Below, in pieces: positions 26,608 through 34,155 of a stretch of DNA of 64,000 bases. A program made the position numbers and the translations under genes. Each line of letters starts with the position of its first letter. The first letter of the stretch is position 1. The notes below the pieces were generated by a model. It searched no databases, had not been told where the DNA came from, and saw only the letters and a list, made by a program, of their open reading frames with translations. The DNA is taken from the NCBI GenBank assembly GCA_030148485.1, contig JASBTJ010000024.1:54460-118459 (forward strand), written 5' to 3'. The DNA comes from Gammaproteobacteria bacterium. Lineage in GTDB: Bacteria > Pseudomonadota > Gammaproteobacteria > Chromatiales > Chromatiaceae.

Positions 26608-26897
26608 CAGACGGTTCTGTTCGCAGCGATATGGTCGGACAAACTGCGCAAGGTACTGAAGATCTGTCGGTTGTCGGCACTGTCAGCCCGCAGCTGCAAC
26701 CCGTAGCGCTTGGATACCACGAGGGCGATCTCGAGGATATCGATGGAATCCAGGCCGAGCCCTTCACCATACAGCTTGATATCCGGACCGATTTCCTCGA
26801 TCGCAACGTCCAGATTCAGATTCTCGATCATGAGCTCAGCGACTTCCCGCTGCAGCCCGTCTGTGCTGCCGTCGGACGACGTTTGATTACCTTGCAT
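26607..26897 (-). CDS. Acyl carrier protein
   Basis: 96 residues, acidic and helical. The phosphopantetheine attachment site GLDSIDILEIAL carries Ser at about 50. A short N-terminal extension (residues 1-15) precedes helix I. It carries the growing polyene chain. Many aryl-polyene loci hold two carrier proteins, and only one is found here. It is the first gene of the minus-strand operon and follows a candidate promoter with a 13-bp palindrome. Confidence 0.9.
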   Translation of the reverse strand: MQGNQTSSDGSTDGLQREVAELMIENLNLDVAIEEIGPDIKLYGEGLGLDSIDILEIALVVSKRYGLQLRADSADNRQIFSTLRSLSDHIAANRTV

Positions 26898-26963
26898 TTA
26901 TCCCTACTGACCCCGACGCGGCGCCGCAGGGGGCCGCCCGTACCCTTATCATATTGATGGTCA

Positions 26964-26993
26964 ATTTTACCTGCCGCAGGTCACGCCGATCAA
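26964..26993 (-). promoter_or_regulatory. Candidate sigma-70 promoter of the pigment operon
   Basis: Read on the minus strand, TTGATC (plus-strand positions 26988-26993) and TAAAAT (26964-26969) are 18 bp apart, matching the consensus at 4/6 and 5/6. It lies about 70 bases upstream of the acyl carrier protein start. This is a pattern-based prediction. Confidence 0.5.
26969..26981. promoter_or_regulatory. 13-bp palindromic operator candidate in the pigment promoter spacer
   Basis: ACCTGC-C-GCAGGT is a perfect 6+1+6 inverted repeat. It overlaps the end of the -10 hexamer and part of the spacer, a position where a bound repressor would block RNA polymerase. No regulator gene is found in the locus, so the protein would be encoded elsewhere. 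Confidence 0.45.
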
Positions 26994-27148
26994 CCTTTCC
27001 CAGCCGCCGCTCGCGCGGAAACGGCGATGGCGCGACATCGCCGTCGTCGGGTTGCGAAGCGCTAAGCTGACCAGACGGTACCGGCATGCTCACGGGGAAC
27101 CACCCCCCCCCAAAGGCATCCCCGCATACAGCCCACACGGAGCAAAAA

Positions 27149-27787
27149 ATGGCCTTCGAATCCGTTAAAACCGCCCTACCTGATCCCGACCAGGCCTTGC
27201 CCGGGCGCACCACTCCCATGCCGGTCCCGGACAAGCACGTTGTGCTGGGCAGGTCGCTACAACCCCCCTTCCCTCACACCATGCGACAAGCGCTGTTCGG
27301 CATGGGCTGTTTCTGGGGCGCCGAGCGCCGCTTCTGGCAACTTGGCGACGGCGTGCACACCACGGCGGTCGGTTATGCCGCGGGTTTCACACCCAACCCC
27401 AGCTACGAAGAGGTCTGTTCCGGCCTGACCGGCCACAACGAGGTCGTACTGGTGATCTACGACCCGCAAACACTGCCCTACGAGCGGCTGCTGAAGACCT
27501 TCTGGGAGGCCCACGACCCGACCCAGGGCATGCGCCAGGGCAACGACCGGGGCACGCAATACCGTTCGGGCATCTACGTGTTCGACGCCGCACAGCGCGC
27601 CGCCGCCTGCGCCAGCCGGGATGCCTTCCAGCACGCACTCGACGGTGCCGGCAAGGACCGCATCACCACCGAGATCGTCGACGCGCCGACCTTTTACTAC
27701 GCCGAGGCCTATCACCAGCAATACCTGGCCAAGCACCCCAACGGCTATTGCTGGCTGGGTGGAACCGGCGTGCAACTGCCCGGCTGA
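27149..27787 (+). CDS. msrA: Peptide-methionine (S)-S-oxide reductase A
   Basis: 212 residues. MsrA reduces methionine-S-sulfoxide, free or in proteins. The active-site motif [13 protein letters not shown] puts the nucleophilic Cys at about 54. The central EVVLVIYDP and [12 protein letters not shown], and the late [16 protein letters not shown], with a resolving Cys near the end, are family signatures. The length and the ~45-residue N-terminal extension are like E. coli MsrA. The ATG at 27149 follows a GGAG stretch. It is divergent from the pigment operon. Confidence 0.95.
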   Translation: MAFESVKTALPDPDQALPGRTTPMPVPDKHVVLGRSLQPPFPHTMRQALFGMGCFWGAERRFWQLGDGVHTTAVGYAAGFTPNPSYEEVCSGLTGHNEVVLVIYDPQTLPYERLLKTFWEAHDPTQGMRQGNDRGTQYRSGIYVFDAAQRAAACASRDAFQHALDGAGKDRITTEIVDAPTFYYAEAYHQQYLAKHPNGYCWLGGTGVQLPG

Positions 27788-27800
27788 CGCCCAAGCAAGC

Positions 27801-27821
27801 GCTGCAAACGCGGTTTGCAGC
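27801..27821 (+). terminator. Hairpin after msrA (dispersed 21-nt palindromic repeat, copy 1)
   Basis: GCTGCAAAC and GTTTGCAGC form a perfect 9-bp stem with a 3-base loop, 13 bases after the msrA stop. A near-identical hairpin is present at 54717-54737 on the other strand (19 of 21 positions match). There is no poly-T tract. It may be a rho-independent terminator of msrA or a REP-like element that serves this role. Confidence 0.55.
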
Positions 27822-27882
27822 CTGCTTCAAAACCGGCCGCTTGCAGTGACCGATCGTGGCGGCACCTCCCTGTGCCGCGGAA

Positions 27883-27901
27883 CCGCTGAAATTTTCAGCG
27901 G
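27883..27901 (-). terminator. Hairpin after hslO
   Basis: CCGCTGAAA and TTTCAGCGG are perfect inverted halves separated by one base, just downstream of the hslO stop on the minus strand. With the msrA hairpin it separates two convergent genes, so a terminator role is likely. Confidence 0.5.
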
Positions 27902-27905
27902 CGGC

Positions 27906-28775
27906 CTAATGCGTCGTATCATCACCGGTCGGTTGCGCCTGACCGAACAAGGCCATGGCGTCCACCCGATCGAACACATAGTGACGCCCGCAGAACTCGC
28001 AGTCGGCGCGGATCTCGCCCTCGCTTTCGAGCAGGTCATCGACTTCGTGCCGACCCAGGCCACGGAGCGCATCCACGATACGCTCACGGGAACAGCCGCA
28101 GCGATAGGCCACCGGCTCGGGCTCGAACAGACGCACAAGCTCTTCGTGGAACAACCGATGTAATAGATCCTGCGCGGACAGGGTCAGCAATTCGTCTTCC
28201 CGCACGGTGGCCGCCAAAGCGTTGACCCGCTCCCAGCCGTCCTCGTCGGGCGACTCGCCAGGTAAACGCTGCAGGAACAAACCCGCGGCATGCTCGCCGT
28301 CGCAGGCCAGCCACAAACGCGTGGGCAACTGCTCCGACTGGGCAAAGTAGCCCTCCAGCGCCTCCGCCAGGTCGCCGCCGTCCAGCGGCACGATCCCTTG
28401 GTAGCGTTCGCCGGTTGGCGCATCGGCGGTGATCACCAGACGCCCGTCGCCATAGATCGCCGCCAAGCCTTCGCCCGACACCACCTCCAGGTTGTCACCT
28501 TCCCAACGGGCCAGACCGCGCAAGGTGCGCTGATCGGTGGCCTGCGCGACCAACAGCCGCAACGGCCCCCGCGCCTGGATCTGCAGAATCAACGAACCCT
28601 GGAACTTGATGGTGCCGGACAGCAGCATCACTGCGGCCAGGGCTTCGCCCAACTGACCGGCAACGATGTCCGGATACGCCTGGTTGTCGCGCACCGCCCG
28701 CCAGCTCGCGCCCAGCTGCACCAGTTCGCCCCGTACCCCGAGCGACTCGAACAGGAATCGATACATCTGATCCAT
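27906..28775 (-). CDS. hslO: Redox-regulated chaperone Hsp33
   Basis: 289 residues. Hsp33 holds unfolded proteins when oxidised. The C-terminal zinc-binding redox switch is intact: CGCS (CxC, about 230) and, about 28 residues later, CEFCG (CxxC). The N-terminal domain begins with the family pattern 'YRFLFESLGVRGELVQL'. The ATG at 28775 was used because sequence upstream, in frame to 28850, is unlike other Hsp33 proteins. Being next to msrA, it could share an oxidative-stress theme, but the two are convergently transcribed. Confidence 0.95.
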   Translation of the reverse strand: MDQMYRFLFESLGVRGELVQLGASWRAVRDNQAYPDIVAGQLGEALAAVMLLSGTIKFQGSLILQIQARGPLRLLVAQATDQRTLRGLARWEGDNLEVVSGEGLAAIYGDGRLVITADAPTGERYQGIVPLDGGDLAEALEGYFAQSEQLPTRLWLACDGEHAAGLFLQRLPGESPDEDGWERVNALAATVREDELLTLSAQDLLHRLFHEELVRLFEPEPVAYRCGCSRERIVDALRGLGRHEVDDLLESEGEIRADCEFCGRHYVFDRVDAMALFGQAQPTGDDTTH

Positions 28776-28927
28776 GAATGGGTTTCTCTCGACCGCTTGT
28801 GGCCGCCATTGTATCCCTGCCCGGGCGGACACGGCGTGCCTACCGGGCAAGGCATCCTATCGGCATGCCATGGGCGGTCAGAGCGCCCGCAGCCAGCGCA
28901 TCCGGCCGATCAAGGCCGGCGGGTCGG

Positions 28928-29725
28928 TCAGTCGGTGAACAGCTGATCGAAAAACGCCTGCATACGCGCCCAGGAGCGCTCGTCCGCCGCGGCGTCGTAC
29001 GCCAATCCATCCAGCCCGAAACCTCCGGCCTCAGGATTGGTGAAACCATGCTTGGCGCCACCGTAGATATCCATCTCCCAGTCCACGCCCGCTTCGGAGA
29101 GGGCGGTCTTGAACGCGACGATCCGTGTCGCCGGGACAAAGCCATCGGCATCGCCGTGCGCAATCAACACCCGGGGACGCTGCTTGGCGGCTCGAAGGGC
29201 GGCCACCTGTGCCGGACCGGCCGGCGGCAACGAACCGTGGAAGCTGACCACGCCTTTGACGGCCATCCCGGCGTACACCATTTGCATCACCGTCGCGCCA
29301 CCGAAGCAGTAACCAACAGCCGCCAGTTTGTCGCCCTCCAACAGCTCGCTCGCCTGCAATTGCGCCAACCCGAGTCCGGCCCGACGCTGCCAGGCATCGA
29401 TATTCGCGGTGATCTGGCTCATCCAGCCGCTGGCATCTTCCGCGTGGGTGGTGACCTTGCGGTCCCCGTACATGTCCGCGGCGAAGGCGACATAGCCGAG
29501 CTCGGCCAACATCTCGGCCCGACGACGGGCGTAATCGTTCAGTCCCCACCACTCATGGATCACCAACACGCCCGGGCGTTTGCCCTGCACCGTGTCATCC
29601 CAATACAGATAACCGGTGAGGGTGGCATCGCCGTCCTTGTAGGTCACCGCCTTGGATTGCACCGCGCTCCAGGCGGGCGCGCTCATCAACAGACAAAGGG
29701 CCAGCCACGGCCGCAACATGTTCAT
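28928..29725 (-). CDS. Exported dienelactone hydrolase-family protein
   Basis: 265 residues. A signal peptide (MNMLRPWLALCLLMSAPAWSA) precedes an alpha/beta-hydrolase fold of the dienelactone hydrolase type. The nucleophile elbow is AVGYCFGGATVM with Cys (about 139), and the catalytic His lies in YGGAKHGFTNPEA (about 228). It is likely periplasmic. Family members open lactones or hydrolyse esters, but the natural substrate here is unknown. No aromatic-degradation genes are nearby. There are 46 bases to the next minus-strand hydrolase gene. Confidence 0.85.
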   Translation of the reverse strand: MNMLRPWLALCLLMSAPAWSAVQSKAVTYKDGDATLTGYLYWDDTVQGKRPGVLVIHEWWGLNDYARRRAEMLAELGYVAFAADMYGDRKVTTHAEDASGWMSQITANIDAWQRRAGLGLAQLQASELLEGDKLAAVGYCFGGATVMQMVYAGMAVKGVVSFHGSLPPAGPAQVAALRAAKQRPRVLIAHGDADGFVPATRIVAFKTALSEAGVDWEMDIYGGAKHGFTNPEAGGFGLDGLAYDAAADERSWARMQAFFDQLFTD

Positions 29726-29771
29726 CGAACCATCCTCCGATCCAGTTCAGTGGGTTGTGGTCCGTCGATGT

Positions 29772-30404
29772 TCAGCCCAAGGACGCCACAAAGTCCACGA
29801 CCAATTGTACGGCTTGGGCCCGGTTGTCGTCCTCGGTGTGGCCCGAGGCCTTGCGCGGCTTGAAACTGTGATCGCCATCAGCCAGCCAATGCACCACCGT
29901 CCCCGTCGCCAGCGGATACCCGGCCACGTCGTCGCGGTCACCGAACGCGTCACGTTCACCCTGGCAGATCAGCGCCGGTGTATGCAATGTCGCAAGATGC
30001 CCGGTGCGCGGCTTGTCCGGCTTGCGCGGCGGATGGAACGGATAACCCAGGCAGACCAGCCCCGCGACCTGTTGATCGTCGGCGATCAAGCTGGCGATGC
30101 GCCCGCCCAGCGACTTGCCGCCGATCAGCAAGCGCTCCCGGGCAACCCCACCGGCGCATAACCGGGTCACCGTTTCGGCGTAGGCCTGACACAGCCGCGG
30201 GACGGGCTCCGGCGGTCGACGCCGACCCTCCTCGCGCATGCGTCGCATGTACGGAAAGTCGAAGCGCACCACCCGCAGCCCGGCGTCGCCCAGACGGCCG
30301 GCCAGATCGTCCATGAACGGCGACTCGCTGCCGGCCCCGGCACCGTGCGCCAGCAACAATGTCCAGTGCGCATCCGGCGGGCCATCGAACCACCATTCAG
30401 ACAT
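29772..30404 (-). CDS. Alpha/beta-hydrolase (KANL3/Tex30-like family)
   Basis: 210 residues. TLLLAHGAGAGSESPFMDDLA near the N-terminus and the nucleophile elbow LIGGKSLGGRIASLI (Ser, about 103) are diagnostic; the late His is in DGDHSFKPRK. This small hydrolase family is common in proteobacteria and has no settled substrate. It overlaps the uracil-DNA glycosylase gene by 8 bases, so the two are likely co-transcribed. Confidence 0.82.
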   Translation of the reverse strand: MSEWWFDGPPDAHWTLLLAHGAGAGSESPFMDDLAGRLGDAGLRVVRFDFPYMRRMREEGRRRPPEPVPRLCQAYAETVTRLCAGGVARERLLIGGKSLGGRIASLIADDQQVAGLVCLGYPFHPPRKPDKPRTGHLATLHTPALICQGERDAFGDRDDVAGYPLATGTVVHWLADGDHSFKPRKASGHTEDDNRAQAVQLVVDFVASLG

Positions 30405-31026
30405 CCAGCAAGCTCCGCCAAGCCGGGTGATCGCCGATCAGCGTCAATGCCTGCTCGGTAAGCCCCCGCCCAGGCTGGGTCTTGAACCAGGTGGATAAGC
30501 CCGACGGGTGGGGCAAGGGGGCGAGATCCGTCTGATGACCACCGGGCAAGGTGATCCGGTGGACCCGCCCGACCACGTCGGCCAACCGGCCCACCGGTAG
30601 AAAGCGGGCGATCGCCAGCTTGCCCACCGGGATGATCAGCCCGGGTTTGAGCAGGTCGTATTCCGTCGCCAACCACTGCCCGCAACGCGCGATCTCGTCC
30701 TTGCTCGGCACCCGGTCGCCGCCCTTTGGCTGCTTGCCTGGATAGCAACGGCAAACCGCGGCCATGTAGACACGTTGCCGGAACGCCGCTTCGTCCAACC
30801 CCAGCGGCATGAACCATTTGAACAGGGTCTTGCCGGCCGTCCAGGCAAAGGGACGACCCGCCGGCCCCTCCTTCACCCCGGGCGCCTGCCCGATCAGCAT
30901 CACCGGCGACGGCACCGGCTGACCATGCACCACCGGGCCGATCATCTCCGGACAGGCGGTGCAGCTGCGCAGCCGCGCCTGATGTTCGCTGAGGGCACGT
31001 GTCAACGCTTGCAGTTGGTCGGCCAC
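30397..31026 (-). CDS. Uracil-DNA glycosylase family protein (Fe-S type)
   Basis: 209 residues. The motif GQAPGVKEGPAGRPFAWTAGK corresponds to the family 4/5 active-site loop, IPVGKLAIARFL to the core helix, and LPHPSGLS to the leucine/His loop. Four Cys in a CxxC...C(16)C spread (CTACP, about 22; RCYPG and ARCGQ, about 96 and 113) fit a 4Fe-4S cluster. It would remove uracil or deaminated bases from DNA. The family sub-class (4, 5 or the related divergent group) is not settled by inspection. Confidence 0.85.
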   Translation of the reverse strand: MADQLQALTRALSEHQARLRSCTACPEMIGPVVHGQPVPSPVMLIGQAPGVKEGPAGRPFAWTAGKTLFKWFMPLGLDEAAFRQRVYMAAVCRCYPGKQPKGGDRVPSKDEIARCGQWLATEYDLLKPGLIIPVGKLAIARFLPVGRLADVVGRVHRITLPGGHQTDLAPLPHPSGLSTWFKTQPGRGLTEQALTLIGDHPAWRSLLDV

Positions 31027-31071
31027 GGGGTAAAGTGCCTCTGAGGTGTTTCAACAACTTCCAGGTATTTC

Positions 31072-31281
31072 ATGATGCAAGCCTTATTGGGCCTGGGCGT
31101 CGGCATGTTGCTGGCCATCGCCTTCATTTGGTGGCTGCCCATTATCCTGATCGCCAGCTCGCGTAAAACCACCGGCGGGGAAAAACTGGTTTGGATTCTG
31201 CTGATGTTTTTCTTCTCCTGGTTCTCCTGGATCCTGTACATGCTGGTCGCGCCCGTGCACCGCCCGGAGGTGTCCCGATGA
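31072..31281 (+). CDS. Small membrane protein (superinfection-immunity/PLDc_N-like)
   Basis: 69 residues with two hydrophobic segments (about 4-28 and 39-58) around a short basic loop, ASSRKTTGGEK. The LPIILIASSRK...WILLMFFFSWF pattern resembles the two-span superinfection-immunity/PLDc_N-type small proteins. Two tandem ATGs occur at 31072 and 31075, and 'CCAGG' lies upstream. Its stop overlaps the next start (ATGA). A phage-defence role cannot be inferred from two spans alone. Confidence 0.6.
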   Translation: MMQALLGLGVGMLLAIAFIWWLPIILIASSRKTTGGEKLVWILLMFFFSWFSWILYMLVAPVHRPEVSR

Positions 31282-32270
31282 AAGCCGCCGTCATGACCGC
31301 CGTTGGCGATCCCGATGTCCTCCAATTGCAGGACGTCGCCGATCCGGCGATCACATCGCCCACCCAGATCAAGGTCCGCATCCGTGCCGCCGGGGTCAAT
31401 CCGGTGGATACCAAGATCCGCGCCAACGGCCTGTTCTACGACGCCAAACCGCCAGCCATTCTCGGCTGTGACGGCGCCGGCGAGATCATCGAGATCGGCA
31501 ACCGGGTGACACGCTTCCAGATCGGTGACAACGTCTGGTTCTGTCACGGCGGTCTGGGGAGGGAACCGGGAAACTACGCCGAGTACGCGGTTATCGAGCA
31601 AACTGAGGCCGAGTTCAAACCGGCCCGAATCGACTGGGCCGAGGCCGCCGCCGCGCCATTGGTCCTGATCACCGCCTGGGAGGCCTTGTTCGACCGGGCC
31701 CGCCTGCAGGCCGGGCAAAGCGTGCTGATCCATGCCGGGGCCGGCGGCGTCGGCCACGTCGCCATTCAGCTCGCCAAGGAAGCCGGCGCCACGGTGATCA
31801 CCACTGTGAGCAGTACGGCCAAGGCGGACTTCGTGCGCGGACTCGGGGCCGATCACGTGATCGATTACCATCGCCAGGATCTGCTGGATGCGGTGAACAC
31901 CCTTACCGATGGCCGTGGCGTGGACGTGGCCTTGGACACCGTCGGGCCGGCGACCTTTGCCCAGACCATTCCGGCGGTGGCCCACTACGGCACCCTGGTG
32001 ACACTGCTCGACCCCGGCACCGTCGCGCTGGCCGAGGCGCGGGTACGCAACCTGAGCATTGCCTTCACCCTGATGCTCACCCCCATGCTGCGCGACCTGC
32101 GCGAGGCGCGCGAGCATCACGGCGAGATCCTGCGGCGCTGCGCCGGCTGGATCAAATCCGACAGGCTGTCGGTCCACGTCGGCCGTACCTTCCCACTGGC
32201 GCAGGCCGCCGATGCCCATCGCCTGATCGGCGAAGGGCATGTGCAGGGCAAGCTCGTGCTGCTGCCGTGA
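31278..32270 (+). CDS. NADPH:quinone oxidoreductase / zinc-type alcohol dehydrogenase family (MDR)
   Basis: 330 residues. The GroES-like N-terminal domain starts MKAAVMTAVGDPDVLQL and includes AAGVNPVDTKIRANGL and a later AAAPLVLITAWEALFD. The Rossmann domain is marked by VLIHAGAGGVGHVAIQLAK (about 154). No zinc-binding Cys cluster is seen, so it is a zinc-free quinone reductase of the medium-chain family. It likely reduces quinones or enones with NADPH. The start overlaps the small membrane protein stop; the stop overlaps the phosphodiesterase start. Confidence 0.9.
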   Translation: MKAAVMTAVGDPDVLQLQDVADPAITSPTQIKVRIRAAGVNPVDTKIRANGLFYDAKPPAILGCDGAGEIIEIGNRVTRFQIGDNVWFCHGGLGREPGNYAEYAVIEQTEAEFKPARIDWAEAAAAPLVLITAWEALFDRARLQAGQSVLIHAGAGGVGHVAIQLAKEAGATVITTVSSTAKADFVRGLGADHVIDYHRQDLLDAVNTLTDGRGVDVALDTVGPATFAQTIPAVAHYGTLVTLLDPGTVALAEARVRNLSIAFTLMLTPMLRDLREAREHHGEILRRCAGWIKSDRLSVHVGRTFPLAQAADAHRLIGEGHVQGKLVLLP

Positions 32271-32806
32271 GCGATCTGCCGCGTTGTACGCGGGTCTGCA
32301 TCCTGTCCGATACCCATGGGGTCGTCGACCCGCGCATCCTTGACGAAGCCGCCAGCTGCGACCTGGTGCTGCACTGCGGCGACATCGGCAACGGCGATGT
32401 GCTTGATGCCCTGCACGCGGCCTGCTCCCGGGTGGTCGCCGTACTGGGCAACAACGATGTCCCGGCCAAATGGCCGCCGGCCCACCAGCCGCGCCTGACC
32501 CGGCTGCCGGAGCGCGCCACGGTGGCGCTTCCGGGCGGGACACTCAGCGCCGAACACGGACACCGTGTGAACCCGGTCTGCACCCGCCACGACAAGCTGC
32601 GTGCCCGCCACGCGGACGCCCGTGCCGTGGTCTACGGGCACAGCCACCAATTGCTCATCGACCGGACCGCCGAGCCCTGGGTGTTGAATCCAGGGGCGGC
32701 CGGACGGGAACGCACCCACGGCGGGCCATCGTGCCTGATCCTTACCGCCTCAGCCGATGCCTGGCAGGTGACCGAGCGCCGCTTTCCGTTGCTGAGCAAA
32801 GGCTGA
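32267..32806 (+). CDS. YfcE/MJ0936-family metallophosphodiesterase
   Basis: 179 residues. Calcineurin-like motifs in order: ILSDTHG (about 13), HCGDIGN, LGNND (about 62), and GHSHQLLIDR (about 125). The two-metal site residues Asp, His, Asn and His are all present. Family members hydrolyse small phosphodiesters; the true substrate is unknown. GTG at 32267 overlaps the TGA of the quinone reductase gene (GTGA), which supports that start. Confidence 0.9.
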   Translation: MSDLPRCTRVCILSDTHGVVDPRILDEAASCDLVLHCGDIGNGDVLDALHAACSRVVAVLGNNDVPAKWPPAHQPRLTRLPERATVALPGGTLSAEHGHRVNPVCTRHDKLRARHADARAVVYGHSHQLLIDRTAEPWVLNPGAAGRERTHGGPSCLILTASADAWQVTERRFPLLSKG

Positions 32807-32832
32807 GGGCGCCACGGACATGCGGGGGGCGC

Positions 32833-33579
32833 TCAGCGGCGCCCGTGACGCCGCCGGGCACGCCATCCCAACCACCAAACCCACATACCGCTGATCGCCA
32901 GCAGGCCGAACAACAGCCCGGCGACGTCCACCACCCAGACGCCGGCGCTACCGAACAACCGCCCACTGTGCAGGTCCAGCATCACCCGCTCCCAGGACAA
33001 GGACAGTCCCAGATACTGCGGCTCAATGGCTTCCTTCAGGGACGCGGGAAGCGATACCGCCACGGCCCACCCGGGCGACTCGCCGGCGGCGGCTTGCCAG
33101 CCCACCAGGCCGGCGTCGCTCTGCATCACGCCAGCGGGCGTACGCAGCCAGATGCGCTCGCCGTCGCCCGCAATGGCCGCTACCGGCCGGGACAGATCGG
33201 TGGAGGCATCCCAGCTCATCGCCAACTGACCGGTATCCGTCAGCAGCCAGACGCGATCCGGCCAAGCCAGCGCGATCAGCCCCTGCACAGCCGCGGCGCC
33301 GAGCAGGCGACCGTCCGGGGGATTCGGCACGGCCTTGTGGTCGATGAATATCTGCTGCCCCCACTGGGATACCCAGTGCGAGCCCACCGGGAATGCCGGG
33401 ATCTGTTCCGGGAGCCGGATGCCGTACAATGACAGCAGCGCACGGCTTTGCACCGCTTGGCGACCGAGATGCAGGTCGTCGGTATGGTTGAGCATTATTC
33501 CGGTCGTGGCCAATTCCAGCGCCAATAGCGCGACGAAAAGCCCCATCCAGCGGTGCCAAACGCGCAACCGTCGATTCAT
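32833..33579 (-). CDS. PepSY-associated transmembrane protein
   Basis: 248 residues. An N-terminal span (about 12-30, with RVWHRWMGLFVALLALELATTGIMLNHT, residues 5 onward) and a C-terminal span (about 212-238) enclose a periplasmic domain. The conserved His-Trp motif at the N-terminus is typical of PepSY-TM proteins, which pass electrons across the inner membrane, as in iron reductases such as FpvG. Its ATG overlaps the FMN-binding protein stop by 4 bases. It is the last gene of the porin/FMN/PepSY unit. Confidence 0.75.
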   Translation of the reverse strand: MNRRLRVWHRWMGLFVALLALELATTGIMLNHTDDLHLGRQAVQSRALLSLYGIRLPEQIPAFPVGSHWVSQWGQQIFIDHKAVPNPPDGRLLGAAAVQGLIALAWPDRVWLLTDTGQLAMSWDASTDLSRPVAAIAGDGERIWLRTPAGVMQSDAGLVGWQAAAGESPGWAVAVSLPASLKEAIEPQYLGLSLSWERVMLDLHSGRLFGSAGVWVVDVAGLLFGLLAISGMWVWWLGWRARRRHGRR

Positions 33580-34085
33580 CGGCGACGCACCGCGTCATCG
33601 AGCAGCAAGGCCAGCCTGGCCATACGCTTCATCGCCCGTACCGACAGGGTCGCCCCGGATATACCGTCGATGGACCGATCCAGGCGTTCACCCGCCAGCG
33701 CCGCACCATGAAACTGGTCGGTAAAAAAGGCATGGCGAATCTCCCAGCCGCGGGATTCGCGGAACGCCAACACCCGAGCCTGCTCGATGGCGCCGTTGTC
33801 CACCACGAAGCCGGCGGTGATGGGGCGCTCCTTGCCGATCTCCTCCAACACCCAGGCGGTCCGCTCGCCGGCCAGCCAATAGCGCACCCGCACCGTGCGT
33901 AGCGGGTGCTGCAACACCGCGGCGGCCTGCTTTCCCAGGTTGCCCGTCAACCACACGGCCTGCGGCTCGGGTGGGGTACCGCCGAAGGCCTGGCTGACGA
34001 AGTCCTTGCTGGACAGATACACCTCGCCGGCCCAGGCCGATACGCTGAGCAGTGTCACAACGACTATCAGGAATCCATGTTTCAT
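33576..34085 (-). CDS. Periplasmic FMN-binding protein
   Basis: 169 residues. A signal peptide (MKHGFLIVVVTLLSVSAWA) leads to an FMN-binding domain with DGISGATLSVRAMKR (about 146-160). SGAT is the site where ApbE attaches FMN covalently to Thr in RnfG and related proteins. It would pass electrons in the periplasm. It is directly coupled to the PepSY gene and lies 67 bases downstream of the porin gene. A GTG at 34088 is an alternative start by one codon. No ApbE gene lies in this window. Confidence 0.85.
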   Translation of the reverse strand: MKHGFLIVVVTLLSVSAWAGEVYLSSKDFVSQAFGGTPPEPQAVWLTGNLGKQAAAVLQHPLRTVRVRYWLAGERTAWVLEEIGKERPITAGFVVDNGAIEQARVLAFRESRGWEIRHAFFTDQFHGAALAGERLDRSIDGISGATLSVRAMKRMARLALLLDDAVRRR

Positions 34086-34155
34086 CACGCAAAAAGCGGC
34101 GGAGTCTTTCGACCCCGCCGTCCCCTTCAGAGAATGCTAGCGATCTGGTGAAGGA

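Noticed and set aside
31072..31281. A phage superinfection-immunity gene as part of a defence island
   Set aside because: Only the two-span shape is similar, and the neighbours are metabolic genes. It was kept as a plain small membrane protein.
31002..32543. A 513-codon minus-strand frame opposite the quinone reductase and phosphodiesterase genes
   Set aside because: Low-complexity composition and no motif; both plus-strand genes it covers are well-supported enzymes. High GC gives long antisense frames.
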